64,000 bases of DNA. It comes from Sphingomonadaceae bacterium. Lineage in GTDB: Bacteria; Pseudomonadota; Alphaproteobacteria; Sphingomonadales; Sphingomonadaceae. The stretch covers positions 62,001 to 126,000 of the forward strand of contig JACKLA010000001.1 in the NCBI GenBank assembly GCA_024236155.1, read 5' to 3'. How positions within the stretch are numbered: position 1 is the stretch's first letter; each line of letters starts with the position of its first letter. This document shows positions 26,817 to 35,362 of the stretch, piece after piece. A model generated the notes under the pieces. The model ran no database searches. It was not told the DNA's origin and saw only the letters and a program-made list of their open reading frames with translations. The translations under genes and the position numbers were made by a program.

Positions 26817-27052
26817 CGCGGCTCAAGCTTTCCGACATCACCGACGAGAAGCCCGTCAAGCTGACCATCGAGATCCCGGCGCGATTGCACTGCGATCTGG
26901 TTGCCTATGGCACCGTCCTGAATGGCGCAGAGGAAAACGGTGCACCAACACCCGAGCAGTTGGTCGTCCCGATGCTGGAGCGGTTTATGGCGACCGATCG
27001 CCAGTTCGCGAAAGCGCGGCGGAACATTCAGCCAGCCCCGGCTAGCGGATAG
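26813..27052 (+). CDS. DUF2274-domain small protein of the trb operon
   Basis: 79 residues, GTG start overlapping the trbI stop. The opening LKLSDITDEKPVKLTIEIPARLHCDL resembles an RHH strand plus helix and matches DUF2274, a family that ends trb operons of Tn4371-like elements. The rest is helical (PEQLVVPMLERFMATDR). Function unknown; a DNA-binding regulator of transfer is a reasonable guess. Its last 25 bases overlap the convergent LysR gene. Confidence 0.85.
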   Translation: MTRLKLSDITDEKPVKLTIEIPARLHCDLVAYGTVLNGAEENGAPTPEQLVVPMLERFMATDRQFAKARRNIQPAPASG

Positions 27053-27936
27053 CGTTCATCGAGCAGCTTGAAGAAGCGGGCGAGTGCGGGATTGTCGTTA
27101 TCCTCGCGCCACCAGGCAGCAAAGTCGAGATGTGCTGCACCGTTTGGGTCGGTAATCTCACGGAACACGACATCCGGCCGGGCAGCGCCGGTCGCGCTTT
27201 CGGGAACCACAGTGATGAACTTCCCGAACGGAACCATCGCGGCGATGGTTTCGGCACTCGTCTCCTGGGTGATGATATTGGCCTTGAAGCCATTGCCACC
27301 CAGTCGCTGGCGGATCACTTCGGCAATCCTTGGCCCGCTTCGTTCCCGCGGCATCACGAAGACCGACTTGCGCAAATCGGTCCAGAACAGGCTCTCACTC
27401 TTGGCCAGGCGATCTTCCTTGGGCAAGACGACCATCAGCCGTTCGGACCACAGCCAGCGCTTGGTAACTCCGGGTTCCTCGATCTGGCTGGCATGGATGG
27501 CGATGTCGACGATGCGGGTTTGCAGCCCTGATATCATGCGTTCGGGACTGGCTTCGAGCGCATCGAGTTGCACATCGGGAAAGCGTTCGAGCACATCGCC
27601 AAGCAAAAGGCGCAGATTGCCGGTGCTGAGCGAGCCGGAAAAGCCGACCATCAGGCGACCGACCTCCCCGTATCTCACGGCCTTCGCTGTCGTCAGCAGA
27701 TTGTCGGCATCGGTGACGATCCGCCGCGCGACTTCCAGGAAGGCCTTGCCGGCATCTGTCGGGACAACGCCTCGAGTAGAGCGCTCAAACAGAGTGATCC
27801 CGAGGCGATGCTCCAGCGCCGATACCTTCTTGCTTAATGTGGATTGCTTCACATTGAGCTGCTTGGCCGCGCGCAGGAAGCTGGCCGTATCTGCTGCAGT
27901 AACAGCGAAGCGAAGCTGGCGAAGGTCGATCGTCAA
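27028..27936 (-). CDS. LysR-family transcriptional regulator
   Basis: 302 residues from a TTG start preceded by GGTGGAG. The N-terminal winged HTH is standard (LRQLRFAVTAADTASFLRAAKQ, then STLSKKVSALEHRLG), and residues 90-300 form the periplasmic-binding-protein-like effector domain. It faces the trb operon tail-to-tail and is the last gene before the tRNA. In Tn4371-type elements a LysR-like TraR regulates transfer genes, so this may control the element, but it could also be a chromosomal gene at the junction. No operator can be assigned with certainty. Confidence 0.88.
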   Translation of the reverse strand: MTIDLRQLRFAVTAADTASFLRAAKQLNVKQSTLSKKVSALEHRLGITLFERSTRGVVPTDAGKAFLEVARRIVTDADNLLTTAKAVRYGEVGRLMVGFSGSLSTGNLRLLLGDVLERFPDVQLDALEASPERMISGLQTRIVDIAIHASQIEEPGVTKRWLWSERLMVVLPKEDRLAKSESLFWTDLRKSVFVMPRERSGPRIAEVIRQRLGGNGFKANIITQETSAETIAAMVPFGKFITVVPESATGAARPDVVFREITDPNGAAHLDFAAWWREDNDNPALARFFKLLDERYPLAGAG

Positions 27937-28070
27937 AGACTTCGCTCCACCTTGCCCTTAGTCATTGTTGTGGCCCCATAATTTGAACGAATGCTCCGTT
28001 GCCGGTGCTGCACACGTCATGCCAATTACCGGGGCTGAGTCAATTCACCGCACACCCGGCACAAGCCGTC

Positions 28071-28119
28071 GCGCTTACATTTTGCTTACAACAACAAGCG
28101 CAATGAGCCGTGTAAGCGC
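28071..28119. repeat. GCGCTTACA inverted repeat with an extra GCTTACA copy
   Basis: A perfect 9-base inverted repeat, GCGCTTACA (28071-28079) and TGTAAGCGC (28111-28119), encloses another direct GCTTACA at 28084-28090. It lies in the gene-free stretch between the LysR start and the 3' end of tRNA-Gly. Such nested repeats suit a recombinase/excisionase arm region or a LysR operator; the sequence alone cannot decide. Confidence 0.45.
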
Positions 28120-28169
28120 CCTTCATTGGCGCCTACAGGCTGTATACACTTGAATATATGAAGGAAAAA

Positions 28170-28244
28170 TGGAGCGGGCGAGGCGATTCGAACGCCCGAC
28201 CCCAACCTTGGCAAGGTTGTGCTCTACCCCTGAGCTACGCCCGC
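28170..28244 (-). tRNA. tRNA-Gly (anticodon GCC)
   Basis: On the minus strand a complete cloverleaf can be read: acceptor arms GCGGGCG and CGCCCGC, D arm GCTC...GAGC, anticodon stem CAACC/GGTTG around TTGCCAA with anticodon GCC, T loop TTCGAAT, discriminator T and an encoded CCA. A run of five T residues directly after CCA could terminate transcription. The 3' end faces the conjugative element, the usual arrangement for tRNA-targeted integration. Confidence 0.97.
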
Positions 28245-28441
28245 TCACTGGCGCCTTACCGGAATCAATGATCCCGGTGGGGAGGCGCGCAACTAGCAAC
28301 GCTTTTGGCAGGCATCAAGCGGAAAAATGCAGCTTTTTGCCCGGTCCATCGCCACGGGCGGATTAACCCTTCACATTGCGGGTGAAAGGCCCACATTGGT
28401 GCTTTCCGAATCCAGCGTGACAAAGCGACAGGGGACGTAAC

Positions 28442-29365
28442 TTGGCGAGCATGGGCCTCAATATCGAAGAGCAGAAGGCAGTCGGCAAATTCAAGAAGGA
28501 TGTTGTCGAACCTTCGATGACACAGCTGGTGGTGCTCGATTTCTGGGCCGAATGGTGCGGGCCGTGCAAGGCGCTGGCCCCGGTGCTGGAAAAGGTTGCG
28601 GCGGAATATGCCGACAAGGGCGTCGTGCTGGTGAAGGTCAATGTCGATGAGGAACAGTTCATCGCTGCCCAGTTCCAGGTCCGCTCTATCCCCACGGTCT
28701 ATGCGATGTTCCAGGGACAGCCGGTCGCCGACCTGACCAATGCGCGCAGCGAGACACAGCTCAAGCAGATGCTCGACCAGATCCTCGAGCAGTTGCCGGT
28801 CAAGCCGGGCGAGGCCGGCGCAGAGGCGCAGCAGGATGTGTCGCAATTCGTCGAGATGGCAGACGGGGTTCTGGCCGAGGGCGATGCCGAACGCGCCGCT
28901 GGCATTTATGCGCAGGTCATCGATATGGCGCCGACCAATGCCGCCGCGCAGGCCGGGCTGGTCCGCGCACTGGTTGCGTCGGGCAAGGTCGAGGAAGCAA
29001 AGCAGGTGCTCGACGCCGCATTGCAGGATCCGCAGGTCGCAGGCGATCCGCTGATCGAACAGGCGAAGATCGCGGTCGACCTCGCGGGCACGCAGGTCGA
29101 CGAGGGCGAGCTACAATCGTTGAAGCAGCAAGCGGAAGCCAATCCGGCGGATATGGATGCGGGGCTGACGTATGCCGAAGCGGCCTTTGCTGCCAATCAA
29201 CGCGATGAAGCGGCCGATACCTTGCTACGCATGGTCGAGGCGGACCGCGAGTGGAACGAGGGCGCAGCACGCACCAAGTTGCTGCAAATCTTCGAGGCTG
29301 TCGGGCTGGAAGACCCATGGGTCGTCGTCACCCGCCGCCGCCTGTCGAAAATCCTGTTCGGGTAA
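28442..29365 (+). CDS. Thioredoxin-domain protein with TPR-like C-terminus (CnoX/YbbN type)
   Basis: 307 residues from a TTG with AGGGGAC five bases upstream; an ATG nine bases later is the alternative. The thioredoxin domain (about 10-118) has the active site WCGPCK (Cys39, Cys42) and the cis-Pro segment RSIPTVYAM. The rest (about 135-307) is a helical, Ala-rich tetratricopeptide-like region. This is the architecture of YbbN/CnoX co-chaperones, which in E. coli protect proteins from aggregation and oxidation. E. coli CnoX lacks redox CxxC activity, whereas here both Cys are kept. Confidence 0.92.
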   Translation: MASMGLNIEEQKAVGKFKKDVVEPSMTQLVVLDFWAEWCGPCKALAPVLEKVAAEYADKGVVLVKVNVDEEQFIAAQFQVRSIPTVYAMFQGQPVADLTNARSETQLKQMLDQILEQLPVKPGEAGAEAQQDVSQFVEMADGVLAEGDAERAAGIYAQVIDMAPTNAAAQAGLVRALVASGKVEEAKQVLDAALQDPQVAGDPLIEQAKIAVDLAGTQVDEGELQSLKQQAEANPADMDAGLTYAEAAFAANQRDEAADTLLRMVEADREWNEGAARTKLLQIFEAVGLEDPWVVVTRRRLSKILFG

Positions 29366-29371
29366 CCCCTT

Positions 29372-29983
29372 GTGGCACAGCGGCTGACCATCTTCCCCCT
29401 GACCGGTGCGATCCTGTTCCCCGGGCTGCAATTGCCGCTGCACATCTTCGAGCCGCGATACCGCGCAATGGTCAGCGATGCGCTGGCGCGCGACCGGCGG
29501 ATCGGGATGATCCAGCCGCAACGCCCGACCGAGGGCGCACCGCTGTTCGAGATCGGCTGTGTCGGCAAGATCGGCGAGTTCGAGGCGCTGGAGGACGGGC
29601 GCTACAACCTGGTATTGGAGGGCGAGAGCCGGTTCCGCATGCTGCGTGAACTCGATGTGACCACGCCGTTCCGCCAGATCGAGGCCGAACTGATCGAGGA
29701 CAATGACGACGAGGTCCTCTCCAGCATCGAACGCGCGAGCTTCGAGCGCGAGGCAAGGCGTTTCGCCGATGTGCAGGGCTACAGCGTGGACTGGGATTCG
29801 GTCGAACGGCTCGACGACGTATCGCTGATCGACGGCGTCTCCCAGATCGCTCCGTTCGACCCGGCGTCAAAACAGGCGCTGCTCGAAGCCCGCAATTTGC
29901 GCGAACGATGCGAGCTGCTGATCCAGCTGATGCAATTCTTCACCCACCGCGACGGCGACGACGAGATTATCACGCTGCAATAG
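29372..29983 (+). CDS. LON-substrate-binding-domain protein
   Basis: 203 residues, GTG start six bases after the thioredoxin gene, so the pair is probably one transcript. The opening LTIFPLTGAILFPGLQLPLHIFEPRYR is the signature of the Lon N-terminal domain. There is no AAA+ or protease domain, so it is a stand-alone substrate-binding homologue, a family common in alphaproteobacteria beside thioredoxin genes. The role is probably protein quality control. Confidence 0.9.
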   Translation: MAQRLTIFPLTGAILFPGLQLPLHIFEPRYRAMVSDALARDRRIGMIQPQRPTEGAPLFEIGCVGKIGEFEALEDGRYNLVLEGESRFRMLRELDVTTPFRQIEAELIEDNDDEVLSSIERASFEREARRFADVQGYSVDWDSVERLDDVSLIDGVSQIAPFDPASKQALLEARNLRERCELLIQLMQFFTHRDGDDEIITLQ

Positions 29984-29998
29984 CCCTGGCAGCCAGGG
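29984..29998. terminator. Hairpin between convergent genes
   Basis: CCCTGG-CAG-CCAGGG lies exactly in the 15-base gap between the LON-domain gene and the opposing MarC gene. It could act as a short bidirectional terminator, but neither side has a T tract. Confidence 0.35.
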
Positions 29999-30625
29999 TC
30001 AGATCCCGAAGCTGCCTTTCAACCCGTCGATCACATATTGCGCCGCCAAGGCCGCCAGCAGCACGCCCAGCAGCCGTGTAACCACCGCCTCGACCTTATC
30101 ACCCAGCAGGCGGATCAGCGGACCGGCTGCGATAAGCGCAGCTGCTGTCAGCACCAGCACGGCGGCAAGGGCGCCGAGCACCACCAGCGTCTGTTCTGTC
30201 CCTTTCGCCTCGTTGGTCAGCAGCATGACCGCAGCGATTGCTCCCGGCCCGGCCAGCATCGGCATCGCCATCGGGAAGACCGAGACATCCTCCACCTCAG
30301 GCGTTGCGGCGATCTTCTCGGCGCGTTCCTCGCGTCTCTGGGTGCGTTTTTCGAACACCATCTCGAAAGCGATGAAGAACAGCATCAGCCCGCCCGCGAT
30401 ACGGAAGCTGTCGAGTTCGATATGGAGCGCGCCGAGCAGGTCCTCGCCGAACAGCGCAAAGATCACCAGGATGATCGCGGCAATGAAACACGCCCTTATC
30501 GCCATGCTGCGCGCCTGTGCAGGCGATGCGCCCTTGGTCAGCCCGGCATAGATCGGTGCGCAGCCGGGCGGGTCGATCACCACGAACAGGGTGATGAAGG
30601 CGGAGATGAAGAGTTCGAGCATCAT
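29999..30625 (-). CDS. MarC-family integral membrane protein
   Basis: 208 residues with six hydrophobic segments. The opening LFISAFITLFVVIDPPGCAPIY matches MarC/UPF0056 proteins, and MPMLAGPGAIAAVMLL in the second half is the conserved repeat. MarC proteins are inner-membrane proteins of unsettled function; they are no longer considered determinants of multiple antibiotic resistance. Two adjacent ATGs (30625 and 30622) are both possible starts. It follows a lipoprotein gene by 12 bases. Confidence 0.9.
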   Translation of the reverse strand: MMLELFISAFITLFVVIDPPGCAPIYAGLTKGASPAQARSMAIRACFIAAIILVIFALFGEDLLGALHIELDSFRIAGGLMLFFIAFEMVFEKRTQRREERAEKIAATPEVEDVSVFPMAMPMLAGPGAIAAVMLLTNEAKGTEQTLVVLGALAAVLVLTAAALIAAGPLIRLLGDKVEAVVTRLLGVLLAALAAQYVIDGLKGSFGI

Positions 30626-30637
30626 CGTCGGTTCAGC

Positions 30638-31393
30638 CTATTGCGATTCCGGTACCGGGAAACGCTCGTCGAGAGCCGTTTCCCACTGCCCGTCGACGAG
30701 ATACCGCGCCTCGATACTGCGGCCACCATTGGGGTAGTGATACCATGACCAGTGCAGCGTGCCATCGGGCGACTGCGCGCCACCCGATTGCGTCCCGGCC
30801 GGGCGCAGGTTTGCCCAATTGTCCGGCGCCGCCCCTCCCGACCCCGGGCAATCCGCGACATATCCCTGGATGATCTCATCGGCCGACACGATGATCCCGG
30901 CCCCGTCATCGGCAAGCTGGCCGTCCGGCTGCAGATCGTCGAGGGCCCCGCTGTCATATACCCATTTGTAGCTGCGATCCGCCTGCTGCTGCCACACGGT
31001 GACAAAGGTGCCGATCCTGCCATCGGGATCGCGGAAACGCCCGCGGCTGACCGCAAGCCTGCCGTCGCAGCTCATCCACACCGAACGCGCCGCCCACTGG
31101 ACGGCTTCGGGCGGATCGGCCTGTGTTGCCAGCCATTGGCCCGCATCGATCGCACCGGCTTGTCCGTGAATAAGAGCGCCCGGCGCCATGAAGGCCCGGA
31201 AGGCCGTCCATTGGCCATTTTCCCTTGCCGCCCGGGAAAATTCTATCTCGCGGGCGACAATCTTCCCCGGCTGCGCCGCGCCCGGTGCATCGGCCAGAAC
31301 GCGATCGATCCGCTCCAGCGGCATGCGAGGCGGCCCGGCGGAACAGGATGCGAGCAGCGAAAGCGCGACAAGCGAGGCAAAGGGCTTGATCAT
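30638..31393 (-). CDS. Putative lipoprotein of unknown function
   Basis: 251 residues. The N-terminus is a lipoprotein signal with lipobox LLASC (Cys at about 17). The mature protein includes FRAFMAPGALIHGQAGAIDA and GRFRDPDGRIGTFVTVWQQQ, which suggest an NTF2/SnoaL-like alpha+beta domain, then an aromatic-rich tail with HWSWYHYPNGGRS. No catalytic motif is evident. Upstream of and probably co-transcribed with the MarC gene. Confidence 0.75.
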   Translation of the reverse strand: MIKPFASLVALSLLASCSAGPPRMPLERIDRVLADAPGAAQPGKIVAREIEFSRAARENGQWTAFRAFMAPGALIHGQAGAIDAGQWLATQADPPEAVQWAARSVWMSCDGRLAVSRGRFRDPDGRIGTFVTVWQQQADRSYKWVYDSGALDDLQPDGQLADDGAGIIVSADEIIQGYVADCPGSGGAAPDNWANLRPAGTQSGGAQSPDGTLHWSWYHYPNGGRSIEARYLVDGQWETALDERFPVPESQ

Positions 31394-31447
31394 CGCAGCC
31401 TCATATCCGCTCGCCCGATACTTGTCGAAGGGGATTGTACCTTCCGC

Positions 31448-32341
31448 TCAAAGCCCCTCGGGCACGTCCAGGCCTGCATTGCGGTGCGCCGCGACCAGCG
31501 TGTTTCGCAGCAGAACGGCGATGGTCATCGGGCCGACACCGCCCGGCACCGGCGTGATCGCGCTGGCAACCTCGCTCGCTTCACCGAACGCCACATCGCC
31601 GACCAGTCGGCCCTTCTCGGCCCCCGGTTCGGGCGGCAGGCGGTTGATGCCGACATCGATCACCGTCGCACCGGGTTTGAGCCATTCGGCCTTGACCATT
31701 TCGGCCCGGCCCACCGCCGCAACCACGATATCCGCGCGGCGAACCACCGCAGGCAGGTCTTTCGTCCGGCTATGCGCGATGGTCACGGTCGCATTGGCAT
31801 CGAGCAGCAACTGCGCCATCGGCTTGCCGACGATGTTCGACCGGCCGATCACCACAGCCTCAAGCCCGGAAAGGTCACCCAGCCGGTCCGCCAGCAACAG
31901 CATGCAGCCATAGGGTGTGCAGGGTACAAAGCCGCTCTGCCCCACCGACAGGCGACCGGCGTTGATGACATGGAAGCCATCGACATCCTTGTCGGGCGAG
32001 ATCGCTGAAATGATTGCCTGCTCGTCAAGCCCGTCGGGCAAGGGCAGTTGCACGAGGATGCCGTCGACTGCATCGTCATTGTTGAGCTGATCGACAAGAC
32101 CCAGCAGGTCCGCCTCGCTCGTATCGGCTGGCAGGCGATGCTCGAAGCTGAGCATATTCGCCGCGACACAGGCCTTGCCCTTGCTGCCGACATAGACCTG
32201 GCTGGCCGGATCATCCCCCACCAGCACCACCGCAAGGCCCGCCTTGCGCCCGGCCTTTGCCTCGAATGTGGCGGCCATATCCCCGACCCGCTCGCGCAGC
32301 TTCGCCGCGAATGCCTTTCCGTCTATCCGTGAAGCGGTCAT
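31448..32341 (-). CDS. folD: FolD bifunctional methylenetetrahydrofolate dehydrogenase/cyclohydrolase
   Basis: About 297 residues from the ATG at 32341, chosen because an upstream in-frame ATG lies inside the yggT gene. Converts 5,10-methylene-THF to 10-formyl-THF in one-carbon metabolism. Visible signatures are DDPASQVYVGSKGKAC with the catalytic Tyr/Lys, GILVQLPLPDGLDE, DVDGFHVINAGRLSVG, and the NADP-binding VVIGRSNIVGKPMAQLLL. Located four bases after yggT. Confidence 0.96.
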   Translation of the reverse strand: MTASRIDGKAFAAKLRERVGDMAATFEAKAGRKAGLAVVLVGDDPASQVYVGSKGKACVAANMLSFEHRLPADTSEADLLGLVDQLNNDDAVDGILVQLPLPDGLDEQAIISAISPDKDVDGFHVINAGRLSVGQSGFVPCTPYGCMLLLADRLGDLSGLEAVVIGRSNIVGKPMAQLLLDANATVTIAHSRTKDLPAVVRRADIVVAAVGRAEMVKAEWLKPGATVIDVGINRLPPEPGAEKGRLVGDVAFGEASEVASAITPVPGGVGPMTIAVLLRNTLVAAHRNAGLDVPEGL

Positions 32342-32345
32342 CGGC

Positions 32346-32618
32346 TCAAAGCCCACCCAGCACGATCAGCACGGCATTGATCAGCAGGATCAGCACCATG
32401 GGCGAAAAGTCGATTGCCCCGGTATCCGGGAGCACTCGCCGGATCGGCCTGAGCAGCGGATCGAGCAGCGCGGCAATCGAACGTTCTACCTGCCACAGGA
32501 ACTGGTTGTCGCGGCCAACTATGTTGAAAGCGAACAGCAGGCCCAGGATGAACCAGATGATGACGATCATGCTCAGCGTATTGGCGAGCATGTAGAGAAT
32601 TCCGATGAGGGCTTCCAT
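32346..32618 (-). CDS. YggT-family membrane protein
   Basis: 90 residues, two hydrophobic helices (about 5-32 and 68-90) around a polar segment RSIAALLDPLLRPIRRVLPDTGAIDFSPM, the YggT signature. Family members affect osmotic tolerance and cell-division or envelope functions, and the molecular role is unsettled. It directly precedes folD on the same strand, in a likely two-gene unit. Confidence 0.92.
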   Translation of the reverse strand: MEALIGILYMLANTLSMIVIIWFILGLLFAFNIVGRDNQFLWQVERSIAALLDPLLRPIRRVLPDTGAIDFSPMVLILLINAVLIVLGGL

Positions 32619-32710
32619 TTGGTCCTCTGAAGTTGCCAGTCCCGTCCTAGACGAGGTGGGGATGGTGTATCAACAAGGCAATACGCCCGCCAATCCGCAT
32701 CGATCGGTGT

Positions 32711-33610
32711 TTATCCCGCACGGACCAGCGTACCCGCGCCGCGACTGGTGAAGAATTCGAGCAGCATCGCGTGTGCCACCCGCCCGTCGAGCACCACCGC
32801 CGCATCGCAGCCCGCCTCGACCGCTGAAACACAGGTTTCGAGCTTGGGGATCATCCCCCCGCTGATCGTGCCGTCATCGCGCAAGTCTGCGATCATCGCG
32901 GGGGTCAGGTCGGTCAGCAGCCTGCCCTGCTTGTCGAGCACACCCGCCACATCGGTCAGCAGGAACAGTCGCGCAGCGCCCAGCGCCGAGGCTATTGCCC
33001 CCGCCATTGTATCGGCGTTGATATTGTAGGTGTGGCCATCCTCGCCCGCGCCGATAGGGGCGATGACAGGGATCATGCCCGCCGCCACGGCGGTATCGAT
33101 GATCGTCGTATCGACATGGCTCGGCTCACCGACGAAGCCCAGGTCGATGGCCTGTTCGATCTGGCTGTCGGGGTCTTTCATCGTGCGCTTTACCTTGGTC
33201 GCGGTGACAAGGCCGCCATCCTTGCCCGAAATGCCCAGCGCCTTGCCCCCGGCATTGGCGATCCACCCGACCAGTTCCTTGTTGATCGCGCCGGACAGGA
33301 CCATTTCGGCCACTTCGGCAGTCGCCTTGTCGGTCACCCGCAACCCGTCGACGAAGGTGCTTTCCACACCCAGCTTCTTGAGCATCGCACCGATCTGCGG
33401 CCCCCCGCCATGGACCACCACCGGGTTGATGCCGACCGCTTTCAGCAGCACGATATCCTCGGCAAAGTCGCGCGCAGCCTCCGGGTCGCCCATCGCGTGG
33501 CCGCCATATTTGACCACGAAGGTGCGCCCGGCATAACGCTGGAAATAGGGCAGCGCCTCGATCAGCACTTCCGCCTTGGCCAGCATTGCAGTGTCTTCGC
33601 TCGCGCTCAT
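32711..33610 (-). CDS. argB: Acetylglutamate kinase ArgB
   Basis: 299 residues. Phosphorylates N-acetylglutamate, the second step of arginine synthesis. Key segments: FVVKYGGHAMGD near the N-terminus, VVHGGGPQIGAMLKKLG, and the C-terminal SGGMIPKLETC with the catalytic Lys. The N-terminal helix found in arginine-sensitive kinases appears present (residues 8-25), so feedback inhibition by arginine is likely. The start has AAAGGACC upstream. Transcribed away from the SNase gene. Confidence 0.97.
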   Translation of the reverse strand: MSASEDTAMLAKAEVLIEALPYFQRYAGRTFVVKYGGHAMGDPEAARDFAEDIVLLKAVGINPVVVHGGGPQIGAMLKKLGVESTFVDGLRVTDKATAEVAEMVLSGAINKELVGWIANAGGKALGISGKDGGLVTATKVKRTMKDPDSQIEQAIDLGFVGEPSHVDTTIIDTAVAAGMIPVIAPIGAGEDGHTYNINADTMAGAIASALGAARLFLLTDVAGVLDKQGRLLTDLTPAMIADLRDDGTISGGMIPKLETCVSAVEAGCDAAVVLDGRVAHAMLLEFFTSRGAGTLVRAG

Positions 33611-33700
33611 CCGCAGGTCCTTTCAACCGCGCCCCTAGCGGCTGGGGATTGGCGAGGGAAGCGCCTTTGCCGTGGGCATATCCGCCTGCGATAGGGGCAT

Positions 33701-34240
33701 ATGGGCAAATCACCCCGCTTCGATGCCAAATGGCAGCGCCGCCGCAGCTGGCAGAGACGCTGGCGGGTGCTGCGCGTCTGGCTCCTGCTTGCCGCGATCC
33801 TGGCGGCCAGCTGGTGGATCATGCGCTGGCCGATATTCGGCGGCGAGTGGGAGCAGGTGGGCAACCGTTTCACCATCTGCGCCGAGAACTACAGCACTGC
33901 CTGCGTGATCGACGGCGACACGATCATGCTGGGCGAACGGCGGATCAGGCTGACCGGTTTCGACACGCCCGAGATCGACGGGCAATGCCTCGCCGAACGC
34001 AAGCTGGCGCTGGCGGCACGCGGAGCACTGCACGACTGGCTCAATCGCGGCCCTTTCACCATGGATGGCGGCACCGACCCGCCGCGCGACACATATGGCC
34101 GCGAACTGCGCGCGCTGCGGAGAGAGGAAGCAGGCAGCGACGAATGGCTGGCCGACTGGATGGAAGCACGCGGGTTCGCGCGCACCTCCGGCTGGGGCAA
34201 TCCCGACCACGACTGGTGCGCCGAAACGCCGCCAGAATAA
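33701..34240 (+). CDS. SNase-like nuclease, membrane-anchored
   Basis: 179 residues. A basic N-terminus and one hydrophobic helix (about 25-45) precede a thermonuclease-like domain: VIDGDTIML, RRIRLTGFDTPEIDGQCLAE and DTYGRELRAL supply the Asp, Arg and Glu expected in the active site. The helix probably anchors the domain outside the inner membrane. A second protein of the same design is encoded at 37498, so the two are probably paralogues. Substrate unknown, presumably extracytoplasmic nucleic acid. Confidence 0.85.
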   Translation: MGKSPRFDAKWQRRRSWQRRWRVLRVWLLLAAILAASWWIMRWPIFGGEWEQVGNRFTICAENYSTACVIDGDTIMLGERRIRLTGFDTPEIDGQCLAERKLALAARGALHDWLNRGPFTMDGGTDPPRDTYGRELRALRREEAGSDEWLADWMEARGFARTSGWGNPDHDWCAETPPE

Positions 34241-34314
34241 CTCTCCACACGCCTCTTGCCCTTTGTCCCGCGAAGCGTAGACTCGGCGATGCTCAATTCG
34301 AGGGGGATGCGAAT

Positions 34315-34695
34315 ATGTCTGACGACCTTACCCAGCCACCCAATTCCGGCCCGCCCGCGTCGGGTGGCTTCGACGCCAACCATCCAACGATTATCAGCCT
34401 GTGCTATCTCGGCGGATGGGTGACAGGAGGTCTTACCGCGATTGTGGGCATCGTGCTTGCCTATGTCTGGAAGGACGAGGCTCAGGAGTGGGAACATTCG
34501 CATTATACATACCTCATCCGCACGTTCTGGATTGGACTTGTCGCCTCAGTGGTGGCGTTCATCTTGTGGATCGTGCTGATCGGCTTTTTGCTGTCGATGC
34601 TGGTCGGTGTGTGGTTTGTCGTGCGCAGCATCTTGTCGCTGGTGAAAGCGCAGAAGCGTGAGCCGATGCCCGATCCGGAGACATTGCTGTTCTGA
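34315..34695 (+). CDS. Small DUF4870/Tic20-like membrane protein
   Basis: 126 residues from an ATG preceded by GAGGGGGAT. An acidic, Pro-rich leader (MSDDLTQPP) precedes a hydrophobic helix (SLCYLGGWVTGGLTAIVGIVLAYVW), the block EWEHSHYTYLIRTFW and two further hydrophobic stretches. The pattern fits DUF4870-type proteins of unknown function. A clear paralogue lies 1.6 kb downstream at 35956, sharing DDLTQPP, HYTYLIRTFW and the ending REPMPxPxTxLF. Confidence 0.8.
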   Translation: MSDDLTQPPNSGPPASGGFDANHPTIISLCYLGGWVTGGLTAIVGIVLAYVWKDEAQEWEHSHYTYLIRTFWIGLVASVVAFILWIVLIGFLLSMLVGVWFVVRSILSLVKAQKREPMPDPETLLF

Positions 34696-34712
34696 CATCC
34701 CGGGCTGTTCCG

Positions 34713-35357
34713 ATGCGCTGGCCGGTGATCTGCATCCCGCTGATCCTTGCGGGCTGCGGCGCGCCGCCAGAGGTCGAGCATGATTTCTGGTCCGCGCTGC
34801 AATCGCATTGCGGCAAGGCCTTTGTCGGCCAGCTCGTGAGTGAGGACGAAGCCGATGCCGATTTCCGCAATGCGGAGATGGTGATGCATGTCAGCGAGTG
34901 CGGCGAAGATCGTGTCGCAATCCCGTTCCACGTCAAGCCGGCGGGCAGCGATTGGGACCGGTCGCGCACATGGCTCGTCACCCGCACGGAGCAAGGTTTC
35001 CGCCTCAAGCATGACCACCGCCACGAGGATGGCGAGAGCGATGCGGTGACCATGTATGGAGGCGACAGCATCCCGCCCGGCACCAGGCAAACACAGGATT
35101 TCCCGGTCGACAGTGAGAGCATCGCCCTGTTCGAGCGCGAGGGGCTCGCAGCTTCGGTGACCAATGTGTGGAGCATCGAAGTCGATCCTGCGGGCACCGA
35201 GAACGCCACTTTCGCCTACCAGCTGCGCCGATACGAGGCGGAAGGCGCGCCGGAAGACCGGCATTTCCGCGTCGAATTCGACCTGACGAGACCCGTCCCC
35301 CCACCGCCACCCGCATGGGGGCATGAAACCGCTGCAAACACCGAAACCGAGGAGTAA
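34713..35357 (+). CDS. Putative lipoprotein, unknown function
   Basis: 214 residues. Lipoprotein signal peptide with lipobox ILAGC (Cys about 15). The mature part has FWSALQSHCGKAFVGQLVSED and VMHVSECGEDRVAIPFHV, with two Cys that may pair, and ends in a Pro-rich, acidic tail. No enzyme motif is recognised. It sits 17 bases after the DUF4870-like gene and 5 bases before the next gene, so the three probably form one operon. Confidence 0.75.
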   Translation: MRWPVICIPLILAGCGAPPEVEHDFWSALQSHCGKAFVGQLVSEDEADADFRNAEMVMHVSECGEDRVAIPFHVKPAGSDWDRSRTWLVTRTEQGFRLKHDHRHEDGESDAVTMYGGDSIPPGTRQTQDFPVDSESIALFEREGLAASVTNVWSIEVDPAGTENATFAYQLRRYEAEGAPEDRHFRVEFDLTRPVPPPPPAWGHETAANTETEE

Positions 35358-35362
35358 GCTGC

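Larger units (their letters stand above)
1..28169. mobile_element. Right-hand part of a Tn4371-like integrative conjugative element
   Basis: The order traG, CopG-like gene, cargo, trbB-C-D-E-J-K-L-F-G-I, DUF2274 and LysR is that of Tn4371-family elements. The right boundary is placed just before the tRNA-Gly gene because the trb/LysR block ends there and all genes beyond look chromosomal; the exact base is not known. The integrase, relaxase, rep/par genes and left attachment site lie to the left of the window. The transfer genes look intact, so mobility is plausible. Confidence 0.75.

Noticed and set aside
33586..34695. Long frame that would fuse an N-terminal extension to the DUF4870-like protein
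   Set aside because: The upstream part overlaps the SNase gene in another frame and lacks protein-like sequence; a GAGGGGGAT site marks the start at 34315.
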